From the NCBI GenBank assembly GCA_004151065.3, contig NWUY0300062320.1, positions 1-15,441 of the forward strand: a DNA stretch of 15,441 nt, written 5' to 3'. Below the pieces are notes generated by a model. The model was not told the DNA's origin, ran no database searches, and saw only the letters and a program-made list of their open reading frames with translations. The position numbers were made by a program, and so were the translations under genes. Positions 1-9,607 of this stretch are shown one piece after another (position 1 is the first letter of the stretch; every line of letters starts with the position of its first letter). Source of the DNA: Larix sibirica. Lineage: Eukaryota; Streptophyta; Pinopsida; Pinales; Pinaceae.

Positions 1-1110
1 TCTGCTATTGTTGAGTGATCCTAATCCTAAAATATCACATCCCATTGAAGGATGGATGGTTTCCATTTCTTTCAAACTTTCCCAGTCTCCTATTTTTTCA
101 TGGCTTAGTCTAAAAATGTTCTTTTATGAAAACTAGGTTTGTTCATTTATTACTTAGACTTTGATTCCCTGATTATAGTTAATTGTTTCATGACTGATCT
201 TTTCCCTCATAGAACCAATCATACATAGGGTACATGCCTGAAGGATTATGCATGCAAATGTTTGATCATGGGCTTGGGGAAATAAGGATCCATTTGCAAA
301 TTAGAACCTTGAAAAACATTGAACGTCAAATAATATTGGCCTGTTGCAAGAGATACATGATATGTACTTTCTTGCAAGATTGTCACATCTTTGGTTAGCT
401 TTCATAACCTAGAGAAAGGGAGAAATCATATACACACTAGATTATCATGTACAATGAAAGAAGTATAATGGTGGGAAAAAGGTTTTTTTTCAATAAGCAC
501 CACTCTAGAAAAAACCAATTGATCATCATGATCAGGTATGTTCATCATCTATGACTCTGTCTTAGTGTTCATGGGTTCCATAGTTACTTTCTCGATTTGC
601 TCAAAAGGTTCCACAAATCTAAGAAAATTCAAGATAGTTGACTCTCCTTCCCTGCTATGAGCTTCACAACATAAAATTGGTAAGATGCGAGATTAGATTT
701 AAAGCATCTATATTGGTATGTCTTACCTATTAATTAAAGCATTAAATGTTTGTTGTGTGTTATATGCCTATTCTAGGAATAAATTCATACAAACTTGACT
801 AGAGGTTCGATTGATGCTTTGTCACTATAAGTCCTCGTTAGTCATGTCCTTGCATGAATAATGTCCTAGTCAGCTGAGTTACAATCATATTCTGCTATAA
901 TTAATAAAATGTTTGATTATAAAAAGGGTTGTACGGTCCATTATTAAATAAAAAATTATTATTTATTTTGAGACAAAGGATGTGCCCATTATTTGAAAAG
1001 GCACGAGTGGTATATTTAAAGACCAATATGATTGTAACTTATCAATTATTTATATAATAATTTTCAGATTACACTGTCTCGTAAATTATAATTCCGCAAT
1101 GTATCATTGA
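1..1110. other. Non-coding AT-rich stretch, nothing recognised
   Basis: No open frame on either strand reads like a protein family I recognise, and I see no structural RNA. The stretch is AT-rich with short homopolymers, for example the T8 after position 482. The part around 900-1080 is very AT-rich and could be the decayed end of a transposon or LTR, but I could not find paired ends, so this is left as unassigned intergenic sequence. Confidence 0.6.
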
Positions 1111-1495
1111 TCTAGATTAGCGAATGAAATCTCGGTGATTCATGGTAAAATGTGTGCCTCCCACTTAACCATCTTCCAATTTGTGCAATCAATTGTGGGT
1201 CTTAGATCTAGATCCAACAAAAGCAATCTTCATTGTTCACGACAAATATGTATATCTCCTCCCGTGGCTCTTCAAATATGCACGAACAATTGTGGGTTGT
1301 CAGTCTAGATTAATGGATATAACCTTATCCATTTGTTAGAACGTTGGACCTCTCTCCTTGACCCTTTCCAAATGTCATGAGATATTCTAGGAAATTGATC
1401 TAGATCGACAAGTGCAATCATAGTTGTTCACAACAAAGTACCCTTGTTAAGGTATGTGAATGTGAAATTCCATGGATCCCTCTCCATCATTAATC
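1111..1495. repeat. Degenerate tandem repeat, about 4 copies of ~96 bp
   Basis: The heptamer TCTAGAT recurs at 1111, 1207, 1304 and 1399, giving spacings of 96, 97 and 95 bp. Other words keep the same offset within the unit. CAATTGTGGGT lies at 1190 and 1287 (offsets 79 and 80). TGTTCAC-type words lie at 1234 and 1425 (offsets 27 and 26), with a related word at about 1137 (offset 26). Copies 2 and 4 are most alike over their first 45 bases; copy 3 is the most diverged. The right boundary is approximate. No coding potential is visible. Confidence 0.55.
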
Positions 1496-2448
1496 TCCCA
1501 TTGTTAGGTCCATCGATTTCTCTTCAAACACAATAGTTACTCAGTGCTTAGCATTGTTTATCATCATCACACTCTTGGAAATTATATATGATTTGCAGAT
1601 TCACTCAAACGAGATTGGCACTGAACATGCCCAAATATTGTCAACAACCACACACAATTGCGAATCATGTTGTTTCCTACTCCTAAACTACCCAAACTGA
1701 CCCAACATTGAGGATGAGGTCTGATGCCATACTGTGGCATCCCCACTCGATCCTCCTACACATTGGCTAGGTAGTTGCAAAACATGGCATTAAAAGTTTG
1801 ACCCTCGAGACCATATCTCTACGATCCTAATAGAGAAGGCCTCCCACACAAGTCCATATTTATATCAAATACATGAACAATGTGAAATAATAAAATGCAA
1901 CATAATATATAATCATGCACAATATATTTAATTGTTTCAAAGTGGCCATCTTTATAGTTAATCACAAATTTTCACATAACATGCAATTTCTAATATTTCC
2001 ATAACAAAAAATAAATTAATTGTGTCGGTTCATAATCAAAGGAAAAACACTTATCTTTCAACATAAGATAATCTAAGAAACTTGTTGCATACGAGCAATT
2101 CCCCCCCACTTGCATGCATCGAATTATACATATACCACTCCCAAGTTAGGTTATGAGGACACGAGGGCAAAGGAACCAAGCCATAGGATTTTAGTTCACC
2201 CAACCCAACCCATTTTCTCTCACACTTAACTAATATGCACATTACAAAGTACTTTGGGCATCTCATATATGCATCAAAAAATCATGGTACTCCCTTCCAC
2301 TACCTTGGACAATAGAAGAAAGATCTCCCATTTCTTTAATCGACAATCCCTCAAATATTATTCCCTTCTATTGCTCTTCAATGTAGCCAGAAAGCGTCCA
2401 AATTGTTGAATTGAATGCCTTATGGGAACAGGGAATAGATTGCAAGAT
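1496..2448. other. Non-coding flank left of the LINE
   Basis: AT-rich DNA with short chance ORFs only. It contains a small perfect inverted repeat (7-bp arms 1723-1729 and 1735-1741, 5-nt loop) and a C8 run at about 2101-2108. I recognise no gene or element end here. It is the left flank of the LINE insertion site. Confidence 0.6.
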
Positions 2449-2465
2449 AACACTTGGCTCTCAAG
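2449..2465 (+). repeat. Target-site duplication, left copy (LINE)
   Basis: AACACTTGGCTCTCAAG here matches AACACTTCTCTCTCAAG at 10926-10942, right after the A-tail, at 15 of 17 positions. The length is typical for LINE target-site duplications. The site begins GAT/AACA, which loosely fits the T-rich/A-rich nick preference of L1-type endonucleases. The pair fixes the LINE 5' end at about 2466. Confidence 0.75.
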
Positions 2466-2583
2466 AGATAACCATACCATCTTGGTTGGGTGAAGGAGCC
2501 CGGGTTTCTGCGCAGAGGGTTTGGAAAGCATTTTTTACATGTTTGTTCGGGATCTCTCTTGTGTTTTGGGCCAACCAAGCAGA
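2466..2583 (+). promoter_or_regulatory. LINE 5' leader, probable internal promoter region
   Basis: This is the interval between the left target-site duplication and the first plausible ORF1 ATG. It is more GC-rich than its flank, with GGAGCCCGGG at about 2496-2505 and CTGCGCAGAGGG just after. Plant LINEs carry their promoter in the 5' leader because nothing upstream is transposed. The promoter role is therefore inferred from position; I see no recognisable core promoter motif. Confidence 0.35.
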
Positions 2584-2720
2584 ATGAAGGTGGATATGGG
2601 GGGAGGGGTTTCCCCCTCCTTGCTTCGTGACGGCAGTGCTGCGATTGAGAAAGGGAAGGGAAAGGATTTGGGGTAGGGTTATGGAAAGGGAGGAACATGG
2701 TCGAACTTAGGAAAGATGGA

Positions 2721-2737
2721 GCAATCGAGCGGGAATG
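2721..2737 (-). repeat. Diverged target-site duplication, left copy (nested element)
   Basis: GCAATCGAGCGGGAATG abuts the T6 tract (an A6 tail on the minus strand) of the nested element and matches 4340-4356 at 12 of 17 positions, including a perfect GGGAATG. The ORF1 frame continues correctly when one copy is removed together with the insert. Boundaries beyond the 7-bp core are uncertain. Confidence 0.55.
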
Positions 2738-3001
2738 TTTTTTAACAGGAACAAGAAATTATATTAATATATAAAAAGCATAGTATACATGTCGCTTACA
2801 AGCCTTCATATAAGGTTCAAAATAAGAGTTGGACAAGACAGGTCCATGGAATTTCCTGCTTCTGTCTGCGCTTGTTGATAAACAAAACTACTGTAGTTTT
2901 CAGTTCCTATATTGCTTCCTCTAATAGTGTATACTCTAATAAACTAACCACATAAGTATAACCAAAAATACATAACAAAAAAAAAGGAAATATCAAGAGC
3001 T
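2738..3001 (-). other. 3' UTR and A-tail of the nested retroelement
   Basis: On the minus strand this follows the stop of the coiled-coil ORF. It is AT-rich and ends with TATATTAATATAATTTCTTG, a short pyrimidine-rich stretch and A6. The AT-rich block about 30 nt before a pyrimidine-rich end resembles the 3' ends of the other two elements in this window. I see no coding potential. Confidence 0.55.
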
Positions 3002-3610
3002 TCATTCCTGGAAGTACTCACCCACGACTTCCGGTTGCATAGTGGGGACTTCTTCCATCCTAGAGGCCTCTTCTTGCTCAAGCATTGGACCACTGTTTCC
3101 TCTACCTAAACCTTCCAACTAAGCCTGAATCTTGTTGAGTATTTCCTTCAACTGGACAAAGTGAGTCTCGTTCCTCTCACTAGCATTCATACTCTGCTCT
3201 TGATGCTTGCGTCTTATGTCAACAATATCCTTTTGAATCTCCTCATGTCGTGAGGACTTGAGCTTTTCCATTTCATGCAACCTACACTGAATATCTTCGA
3301 CCTCACCAACTTGAACCCAAGAGCTTCCCTCAATATCATCTAAGCGGGAGTCAATACCGATGATATCAACATAAATTCTCCTCTATTCATCCAAAATAGC
3401 TGAAGAAACCTCAAAAACACATCTCAACATCTTTTTATAGTTTTCCATGATGTTTTTCAGCTCCATAATCTCACCCAACATCTTCTCCATTATGCTATCC
3501 TCTGCATCCATGGGTGAGTAACCTCTAAAATCGACAGCCTTACTCTTCTCTTGGCATTCAAGAACAAGAATCCTACTTCTTCTCCCATAAATGTGCAAAT
3601 TACTTAACTA
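3002..3610 (-). pseudogene. Coiled-coil-like ORF of nested element, function unknown
   Basis: One minus-strand frame reads about 200 codons from just after a stop near 3610 down to TGA at 3002-3004, with only two internal stops (TAG at 3383-3385 and 3119-3121). There is no ATG at its upstream edge; the first possible starts are a TTG at 3598 or a later internal Met. The product is highly charged and helix-prone, with heptad-like runs such as MEKMLGEIMELKNIMENYKK and DDIEGSS...EVEDIQCRLHEMEKL, and an acidic tail rich in Glu and Pro. This resembles the coiled-coil N-terminus of gag-like or ORF1 multimerising proteins, but I recognise no named family. Its position downstream of an RNase H in the same orientation suggests a 3' accessory ORF or a captured sequence. 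Confidence 0.6.
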
Positions 3611-3935
3611 AGTCTTGAATCTTCTAGAATCGATGAACCAAAGGTGTGCGAAGAATATCCCACACCTAAGTGCCTTTTCTTCATGTGGGTGCATATGATT
3701 ACCATGCAAGCAAGGGTGGCGTGAGGAAATGACCCTGGATAAGGGCTGTTAATGCTTAATACACTCCATATGATCCACCATTTATCATCCCAACGATGTG
3801 CCAATCTCGTTCCACGGTGGACTCTATCGTCCCGTCCTCGAGAAAGGAGTGTCAGGCTGGGATGGCCCCTCCCTTAATGAGCCCAAGGCCAATAAATAAT
3901 TTTCTCCCCAACCAAAAGAAAAGGGGGCCAATTAA

Positions 3936-4339
3936 CTATGCTTTAAAATAAGAAGTCCATTTGAAGATGGGGTTAGAATTGTTTATCCTTATTTTACCTT
4001 GGCTTAGTATGGAACCTTTATTGGCAAGTATATTTGCATCCTTGTTGAATTATCGCTTGAGGTGGAAGAATTAAACCTTTGAGATATCCAGAATATAGTC
4101 CAAAATTCTCTTATTCGTTTTCTTTGTCGGACTGAAAGTTTTGCATCTTTTGGATGACTATTCGAGAGTCTTTGAATACCTGATTGTTTCCAATGTTGAA
4201 TTCTACCATTATTTCTATTCCTTGCGTTAACGCTGCCCATTCCACGTAATTATTCATCCTCTTTCCCAAGCCCAAGCAAAGGAGTGGTTATTTCTTCCTC
4301 TAGGGTTAAAGATGACCCATCTTGCACTGCCTCCCCTAA
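3936..4339 (-). pseudogene. RNase H domain of nested element, 5'-truncated
   Basis: This is an RVT_3/RNase H-like domain, which in retroelements degrades the RNA strand of RNA:DNA hybrids. Motifs appear in order on the minus strand: GGSARWVIFNPRG (first strands, about 4339-4300), NNYVEWAALTQGIEI with the helix Glu, KDSRIVIQKMQN with the second Asp, NKRILDYILDI, and NKDANILANKG with the last Asp. The N-terminal NFDG Asp is missing because the copy is truncated there. Frameshifts lie near 4265-4300 and at about 4108, and stops within the FFHLKR segment. The frame ends at TAG 3936-3938. The sequence is clearly different from the host LINE RNase H at 9194-9607. Confidence 0.8.
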
Positions 4340-4356
4340 GCAACATGGTGGGAATG
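4340..4356 (-). repeat. Diverged target-site duplication, right copy (nested element)
   Basis: GCAACATGGTGGGAATG matches 2721-2737 at 12 of 17 positions, with GGGAATG exact. It sits exactly where the minus-strand RNase H stops being readable and where host ORF1 resumes (codon starting at 4356). The flank is not A/T-rich in the way expected for a typical L1 nick, so an atypical nick or shifted boundary is possible. Confidence 0.55.
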
Positions 4357-5625
4357 CTGGGAAAGGTTTGGGACGTTGTATACCCAAGTCATCAAGGGTC
4401 CCCTCTTTGTAGATTAGATTAAAAAATATATGGGAGCAGATTTAATACATAAAGGATCATGCCCTCATTGGTAAGTTCTTAGGAATATGGCCTCCATAGA
4501 AGGATATGGTTAGATGGATTCAAGCGGTATGGAAACCAAGAGGTCATTATGATCTACAACTTGGATCCAAAATCTTTTTTACAATTGTGTTTTTTAATAT
4601 CGAAGATAGGGATGGGGTTTTTGAAGGAGCCCCTTACTTTTTATACTCTCTTGGATTGTTTCTCAAGCACTAACAATAACAATTTAATCCATATAAAGAA
4701 TATATAAAAAAGGCTCTGGTGTGGATCCGCCTCTACTCGCTCCCAAGTGAGTACTGATATCTTGGGATTTTGGAGGATATTGGAAATTCATTGGAAGATT
4801 TTGTTCAGGTTCCAGAACATACTAAAATATCTATATATACTTCATATGCTAGAATATGTGTTTATATGGATATTTTCAGAGAACTTCCAGAAGCCATCAA
4901 TCTAACGAGGGATGACGAAGATTGGCTACAGAATCTAGAATATGAACATATCCCTTGCAAATGTAGGAGGTTCCATGAGCATGGTCACTTATTTCGAGAC
5001 TACCTTTAAACACCCCACCACTAGGAGAAACACAAAGAATAAATGAATGGTGAGGGATTTACTAGAGTTTCTAATAGGAGAAGGCAAGGAAGGTGACAAG
5101 TGAGGGCAATCCCTAGTGCGAAACCCCAAACTTCAAACAACTTTGAAATCCTAAATCAAATACTCGAGGAGAAGTCAGAACAGGGGGAAGGTGGGAAATC
5201 AGGGGAAGTTAAGTAGCCATATAGCATGATAGTAGCCATCACAATACGGAGGAATCTCATAGGAACCTAGAGGATTGGTAGAAGGGGGATACAAACATGA
5301 CAAAAGAGGAAGATGAATATATGGAACTGGGGGAGTTAAACCTGGATGAAATTAAGGTGACGTGTTCCAAAAAAGGCCAAGGTTACGTCCCTTTTCACCA
5401 GGTCCAGGTCCTGCAGGAAGCGATTACGAGATCCTCAAAATCGAAAGGGCTAGGAATAGAAGGGGGGATCCATAAAGAAAATAAAAGAAAAATCAAGGAA
5501 ATACCAGAAAAAAGAGGTAGGAAAAGTAACAGGCAAAGAATAGCAGAAGTTGGTGCTAAATTGGTGGACTTTGTCCAGTATCCGAAGATCAAGGCCAATC
5601 TCTTATCAATCATTAATCAATCCCA

Positions 5626-6125
5626 ATGAAACTATTGTCCTGAGACATCTAAGGTTTGAATAGCCCACAAAATTGAGAATTTTAAAGAAGAAGATATTGT
5701 AGGAGGAACCAATGGTTTTTATTTCTTTAGGTAATTACGAACGTTTATGGACTTCATTCTCCCCCTCAAAAACATCAGTCTTTGAAAAAAAATGAGGATC
5801 TAAATATAAATTGGATTAACGAGAGGCATTGGATCATTGGGGGGATTTAAATATAATCACATCCTTGATGGAGAAAAAGGGAGGTTGGTGCTAATTGGAA
5901 GCAACAAGTTAGGAGTTTATAAACCTTAAAGAAAATTTGAATCTAGTTGATATGGAAACAAAGAATCACCTGTTTACCTGGAACAATTGACAAAGTGGAG
6001 ATCAACACATAGCTTCCAAGTTAGATCAATTATTGATATTAGAATCAATCTTAACAAATGGAGGCAAAGTTTCGACTTTGGTTTTGCCATCGGATGGATC
6101 AAACCATTGAGCGATTTGTTTATCT
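5626..6125 (+). other. ORF2 endonuclease domain (AP-endonuclease-like), damaged
   Basis: The N-terminus reads MKLLS, stop, DI, stop, GLNSPQN, where the family has an NIRGLN-type start, so two codons became stops. VITNVYGLHSPPQK follows at 5731. Only about 35 codons separate the start from the NVYG motif where roughly 90-95 are usual, so about 180 bp including the catalytic QE motif appear deleted. WIIGG then DLNII (about 5828-5860) is the GDFN-type metal site, broken by a frameshift. The C-terminal SDH motif reads SNH (AAC at 6102) followed by TGA at 6108. The domain cannot be active. Confidence 0.8.
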
Positions 6126-6480
6126 TGGTGAGATGATGTGGGGTCCTTAAAACACCTATTTTGTTTCGATCAATTATGGTTATCCCATCCAGACTTCAAA
6201 ATTTTGGTACAACAATGGCGGGAGGAGGAAGAGATCTTTGATGGAATTTGTATGTATCAGTAAAGGCAAGCAAGCTGAAACTGAAAAAGTGGAATAAGGA
6301 AGTATTTGATAATATATTTTAGGATAAAAACAATTAGAAGGGATATTGGAGGAGCTCCAAGTAAAAGGGATGTAGGACGACTACGATGAGGCCCTCTGGG
6401 AGAAGGAAAGCCAAGTGGTGGTCCAACTCGAGGAAAGGGATAAACAAGAAGAAATATTATGGAAGTAGAAGTCTGGGAAC

Positions 6481-7995
6481 ATGTGGCTTAAGGAAGGAGA
6501 GCGTAACACCTCCTTCTTCCACTGATTTGTTATTCAATATTGGTAAAGGAACTGTATTACAATGCTAAAAAAGGAAGATGGTGAGAAGACGGAATATCAG
6601 AAGGAGATTGAAGAAGAGATTGAAAGATATTTCAAGGAGACAATGAAAGAGCTAAGGCATGACAGATTGGAGCACATAGCAAGAGTCACCCAACACATTC
6701 CTTCACCGGTGACGCAGGCTCAGAATGACATGCTTATGCGATCGATTGAGTTGGAAGAAGTCGAGGAAGTAGTTATGCAAATGGAAGATGGAAAAGCCCC
6801 GGTCCCGAACTACTTTATGACTACTTTCATCCATTTATTTTAGTATATGATTAAAGAAGAGGTGGTGATGATATGGAGAATTCCCACACAACCGGAGGAG
6901 TGCTTTCATCCTTCAATGCCACGTTTTTATCCTTGATTCCAAAAAGTGAAGGGGAGGAAGTTCTAGGTAAATTCAGACCAATATCTCTGTGTAATGTTAT
7001 TTACAACATCATCACTAAAGTGATTGCAAATAGGCTTAAACATGTGCTACCTAATTTGATTTCTTCGAAGCAACCAAGATTTGGGGAAGGGAGGAAAATT
7101 CTAGATGGTATCATCCTAATGCATGAGGTTATCCACTCATTAAAAGTCACCAAGAAGTCATGTATGATGATCAAACTGGATTTGGCCAAAGCTTATGATA
7201 AGATTAGTTGGCAGTTTATGACTGTAGTTTTAGAAGCTTTCAGGTTCAGTGAAGCTTGGACCACGTGGATATATAATTTATCATCTTCAACATTCTTCTT
7301 AGTTTTTTTAAATGGGGTTCCTTCTCAGCCGTTCAAGCCTTCGAGAGGTATTAGACAGGGGTATCCATTATCCCCCCTTTTTTTCATTCTTATGGCTGAA
7401 GGCTTGGGGAATATGTTCAAGGATTTGCTACAACACCAAGAAATTAGAGGAATCTCATTGTATCCTAAAACTCTGACACAAACACACCAACAATTCATGG
7501 ATGATGCAATGCTAACGGGACATGCCTCGGTGTAAGAGGTGATAGAAATAAAAAAGGCTTGAATCTGTTCTTCAAAGCTTTGAGTTTATTAACGAAGATA
7601 AATCCCAAATATTTTTCTTCAAAACACCCATAATTACTCAACAAAACATTCTACGCATCCTCATATTTCAAAGGAGTTCCCTTCCATCCAAATATATGAG
7701 TGCCCCTCTCGTAGATTATGTTGTCCGACAGGCCTCTTGGTTGGAATTGATATATAAAATGCAATACAAGTTGGCAAATTGGGTCCTGCGACCCCTCAAT
7801 TTGGAAAGTATATTAGTTCTAGTAAAAGTGGTCTTTCAATCCATGCTAACCTACCTATTTTTAGTGATGGTGGCTCCCATGAAAGTATTGAAGGAAATAT
7901 GCCAAATGCAACGAAATTTCCTATGGGGAGGAATGGAGGAGAAATGGAAATGGGCACTAATAAGTTGGGAAATGTTGTGTCTACCAAATTCCTAG
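6481..7995 (+). other. ORF2 reverse transcriptase domain
   Basis: The linker MWLKEGERNTSFFH (6481-6522) and KKEDGEKTEYQKEI lead into the fingers, with LSLIPKSEGEE and FRPISLCNVIYNIITKVIANRL (6930-7050). In the open segment 6873-7535, motif A is KLDLAKAYDKISW (Asp at residue 103), motif B is SRGIRQGYPLSP (157-168) and motif C is FMDD (208-211), so the catalytic Asp triad is preserved. The thumb, SLPSKYMSAPLVD with MQRNFLWGG (about 7677-7940), lies in a second open segment running 7564-7995. Breaks: TAG 6841, a frame change near 6870, TAA 7533 and a one-base shift near 7555. This is a plant L1-clade RT. Confidence 0.92.
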
Positions 7996-9001
7996 GGGGT
8001 TGGGTCTTAGTGACCCGGAAAAAAGCTGTGTGGTGATGGGAGATAAAATATGGTGGAGATGGGTGTCTTATGATCAAGAACATTGGGTTTTGTTATGGCA
8101 CTCTAAATATGTCTAGTGATGGGAGAAGCATAACCTTATTTAGTTTAATAATATGAGAGGAGACTTGCATATATGGAATACGACAAAGCTATGAAAGGAT
8201 CTAATCCGATCCCATAGTTTTGGGGTAATTAGGAATTGGGAATCAACAGACTTCTGGAATGGATCTTGGCAACAACTACCCCCTCTTAGTAGATGTTTTA
8301 CATTGCTGGAAACTCAAAGAGTGGGTCAAGAAAGGCAATGATTAAAGATTAAATATGATTGGAAAATGGAACAAGATAATAGGGAATTTAGAAGGTGGAA
8401 GCCGTTGGAGTGGTGGAGAGATACGGGTCAAGACCAGGAAGTTCAATATTTATGGGAGGAATTACAAGAGAGATGCATTCAGGTGCATAATGGCCCAAAT
8501 AAGTTGAGATGTGGATATTCAGAGAAAGGAACCTTTAATGTGAAGGAGGCCTACAGTCTTTGGTCTAGGTGGTGGGATCTTCCCAAGAAACCTGAGCGGA
8601 AGAAGATATGGGAGGAAAATCTATGGTTGAAAGTGTCCACCTTCTTATGGTGAATGATAAGAAGGCGCATTTTCACAAGGGAAAGCCTTCAAAAATGAGT
8701 TTTTTTGGGCCTATTAGGTGTTGCTTGTGTTTATCAAATTAAGAGATGATGGACCACCTGCTTGACCAATGTCCTTTTTCCTCCAAATTATGGGACTATG
8801 GAGACAAATTTTTCCGCGAATACTTTAGAGTCAGAGGGAGGCTGGACTCCTTGATTATTGAATGGAAGGAGAAGTTGTTTCAAAATATAATTTTGAATAG
8901 GATCTAACAGCTCTTCCCGGGTTTTCTATTGTGGGAAATCTAGAAGGAACGAAACCAACGTCTCTTCTGAGAGAAGTCCCAGCTAGAAGAAGGAGTTCGG
9001 A
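7996..9001 (+). other. ORF2 connection region with zf-RVT zinc-binding domain
   Basis: After the thumb, DPEKSCVVMGDKIWWRWVSY (about 8013-8070) is typical of plant LINE ORF2. The open piece 8366-8653 contains the FNVKEAYSLW motif that begins zf-RVT. After a frame change near 8690 the domain continues from 8695 with RCCLCLSN and DHLLDQCPFSSKLWDY. The CX2C pair (8719 and 8728) and HX4C (His 8755, Cys 8770) are all retained. Stops at 8737 and in the tail (8890-9001) break it. zf-RVT commonly lies between RT and RNase H in plant LINEs. Confidence 0.82.
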
Positions 9002-9193
9002 GATGAATGCAATATCATATTGTGGAAAATTTGAAATTCACTAAGTGGAATGATCAAGATATGCAAGCTAGTGATAATGAGAAGAGAATCCTCCAATATT
9101 GGGGAGTTCTTTTCCCTCCATATTTTATTGGTAAGGTTCAGAGAACATCGGCTATAATGGGGTATCCCAGAGAATTGGAGCGCTCCACCGCTT

Positions 9194-9607
9194 GGATTTA
9201 TTAAATTAAATTTTGATGGGGCTTCCAAAGGAAACCATGGCCCGACCAATTTTGGTTGTATTTTTTGCAACTACAAAGGGGAAATTCTTTGGGATTACTA
9301 GGGGTTTATTGGATCAGAAACAAATAATTCAGCGAAAATGGAGGGTCTCTTGCATGGGGTCGTTAGTGCCAAAAGAAGAGGCTTTGACCCAGTGATTGTG
9401 GAATGGGATTCTAAAGTAATTTTGAAAATGGTGGGATGCCATCATAATGAACACCAAGTGTCGAAGATTTCAGGGCATTGGAGATTAGAGTTTACACTAG
9501 AGAAATTGGTTGCCTTGCTTAATTAGTTCCAGGGTCTCTCCTTTAGTGATGTGAAGCGAAAAGGGAATAAGTTAGTAGACTTCCTAGACAATAAAGGGGT
9601 TCAGTAG
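9194..9607 (+). other. ORF2 RNase H domain
   Basis: A single frame reads GFIKLNFDGASKGNHG, then CNYKGEILWDY, stop, GFIGSETNNSAKMEGLLHGV, VIVEWDSKVILKMVG and VKRKGNKLVDFLDNKGVQ. All four carboxylates of the active site are legible: Asp at 9215 (NFDG), Glu at 9341, Asp at 9407 (EWDS) and Asp at 9578 (LVDF). Damage is limited to TAG 9299, TAG 9524 and TAG 9605. RNase H is an acquired C-terminal domain in a subset of plant L1 elements. A tail in the same frame runs on to TAA 9725. Confidence 0.88.

Larger units (their letters stand above)
2738..4339 (-). mobile_element. 5'-truncated minus-strand retroelement nested in LINE ORF1
   Basis: Read on the minus strand, this 1602-bp segment begins abruptly inside an RNase H domain (4339), continues through a spacer and a coiled-coil-like ORF (about 3610-3002), then a 3' UTR, and ends in A6 (plus-strand T6 at 2738-2743). 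5' truncation and an A-tail are hallmarks of target-primed reverse transcription. The RNase H differs in sequence from the host LINE's own copy, so this is another family, not an inverted piece of the host element. The left and right edges coincide with the break in host ORF1. An alternative is a chimeric retrocopy formed by template switching. Confidence 0.75.
2584..5629 (+). pseudogene. LINE ORF1, DUF4283 + zinc-knuckle protein (broken, split by insert)
   Basis: Plant LINE ORF1 proteins bind element RNA in the RNP. The frame opens with ATG at 2584 and runs to 2737. After the nested insert it resumes in phase at 4356 and reads continuously to 5009. The DUF4283-like part (about 4416-4950) shows ALIGKFLGIW, VWKPRGHYDLQLGSK, VWIRLYSLPSEY and ARICVYMDI. 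It is followed by a zinc knuckle (4956-5006) in which the second Cys is Phe (codon 4971) and the last Cys is Tyr (codon 5001), so zinc binding is lost. In-frame stops lie at 2674, 4410, 4443, 4497, 4671, 4677 and 4755. A frame change between 5010 and 5297 leads to a basic C-terminal tail (5297-5629, rich in Lys/Arg/Glu). The final stop overlaps the ORF2 ATG. Confidence 0.85.

Noticed and set aside
900-1080. Solo LTR
   Set aside because: The AT-rich composition and poly(A)-signal-like words are suggestive, but no TG...CA ends, duplication or second copy could be identified.
1723-1741. 7-bp inverted repeat GATGCCA/TGGCATC
   Set aside because: It is perfect but short, and is expected by chance in a window of this size.
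2420-2698. 92-codon minus-strand ORF
   Set aside because: It is antisense to the LINE leader and the ORF1 N-terminus and spans the target-site duplication, so it cannot be one gene.
2738-4339. Twin-priming (5' inversion) of the host LINE as the source of the minus-strand RNase H
   Set aside because: The host LINE has its own, different RNase H at 9194-9607. The minus-strand segment has its own A-tail and flanking duplication, so it is a separate insertion.
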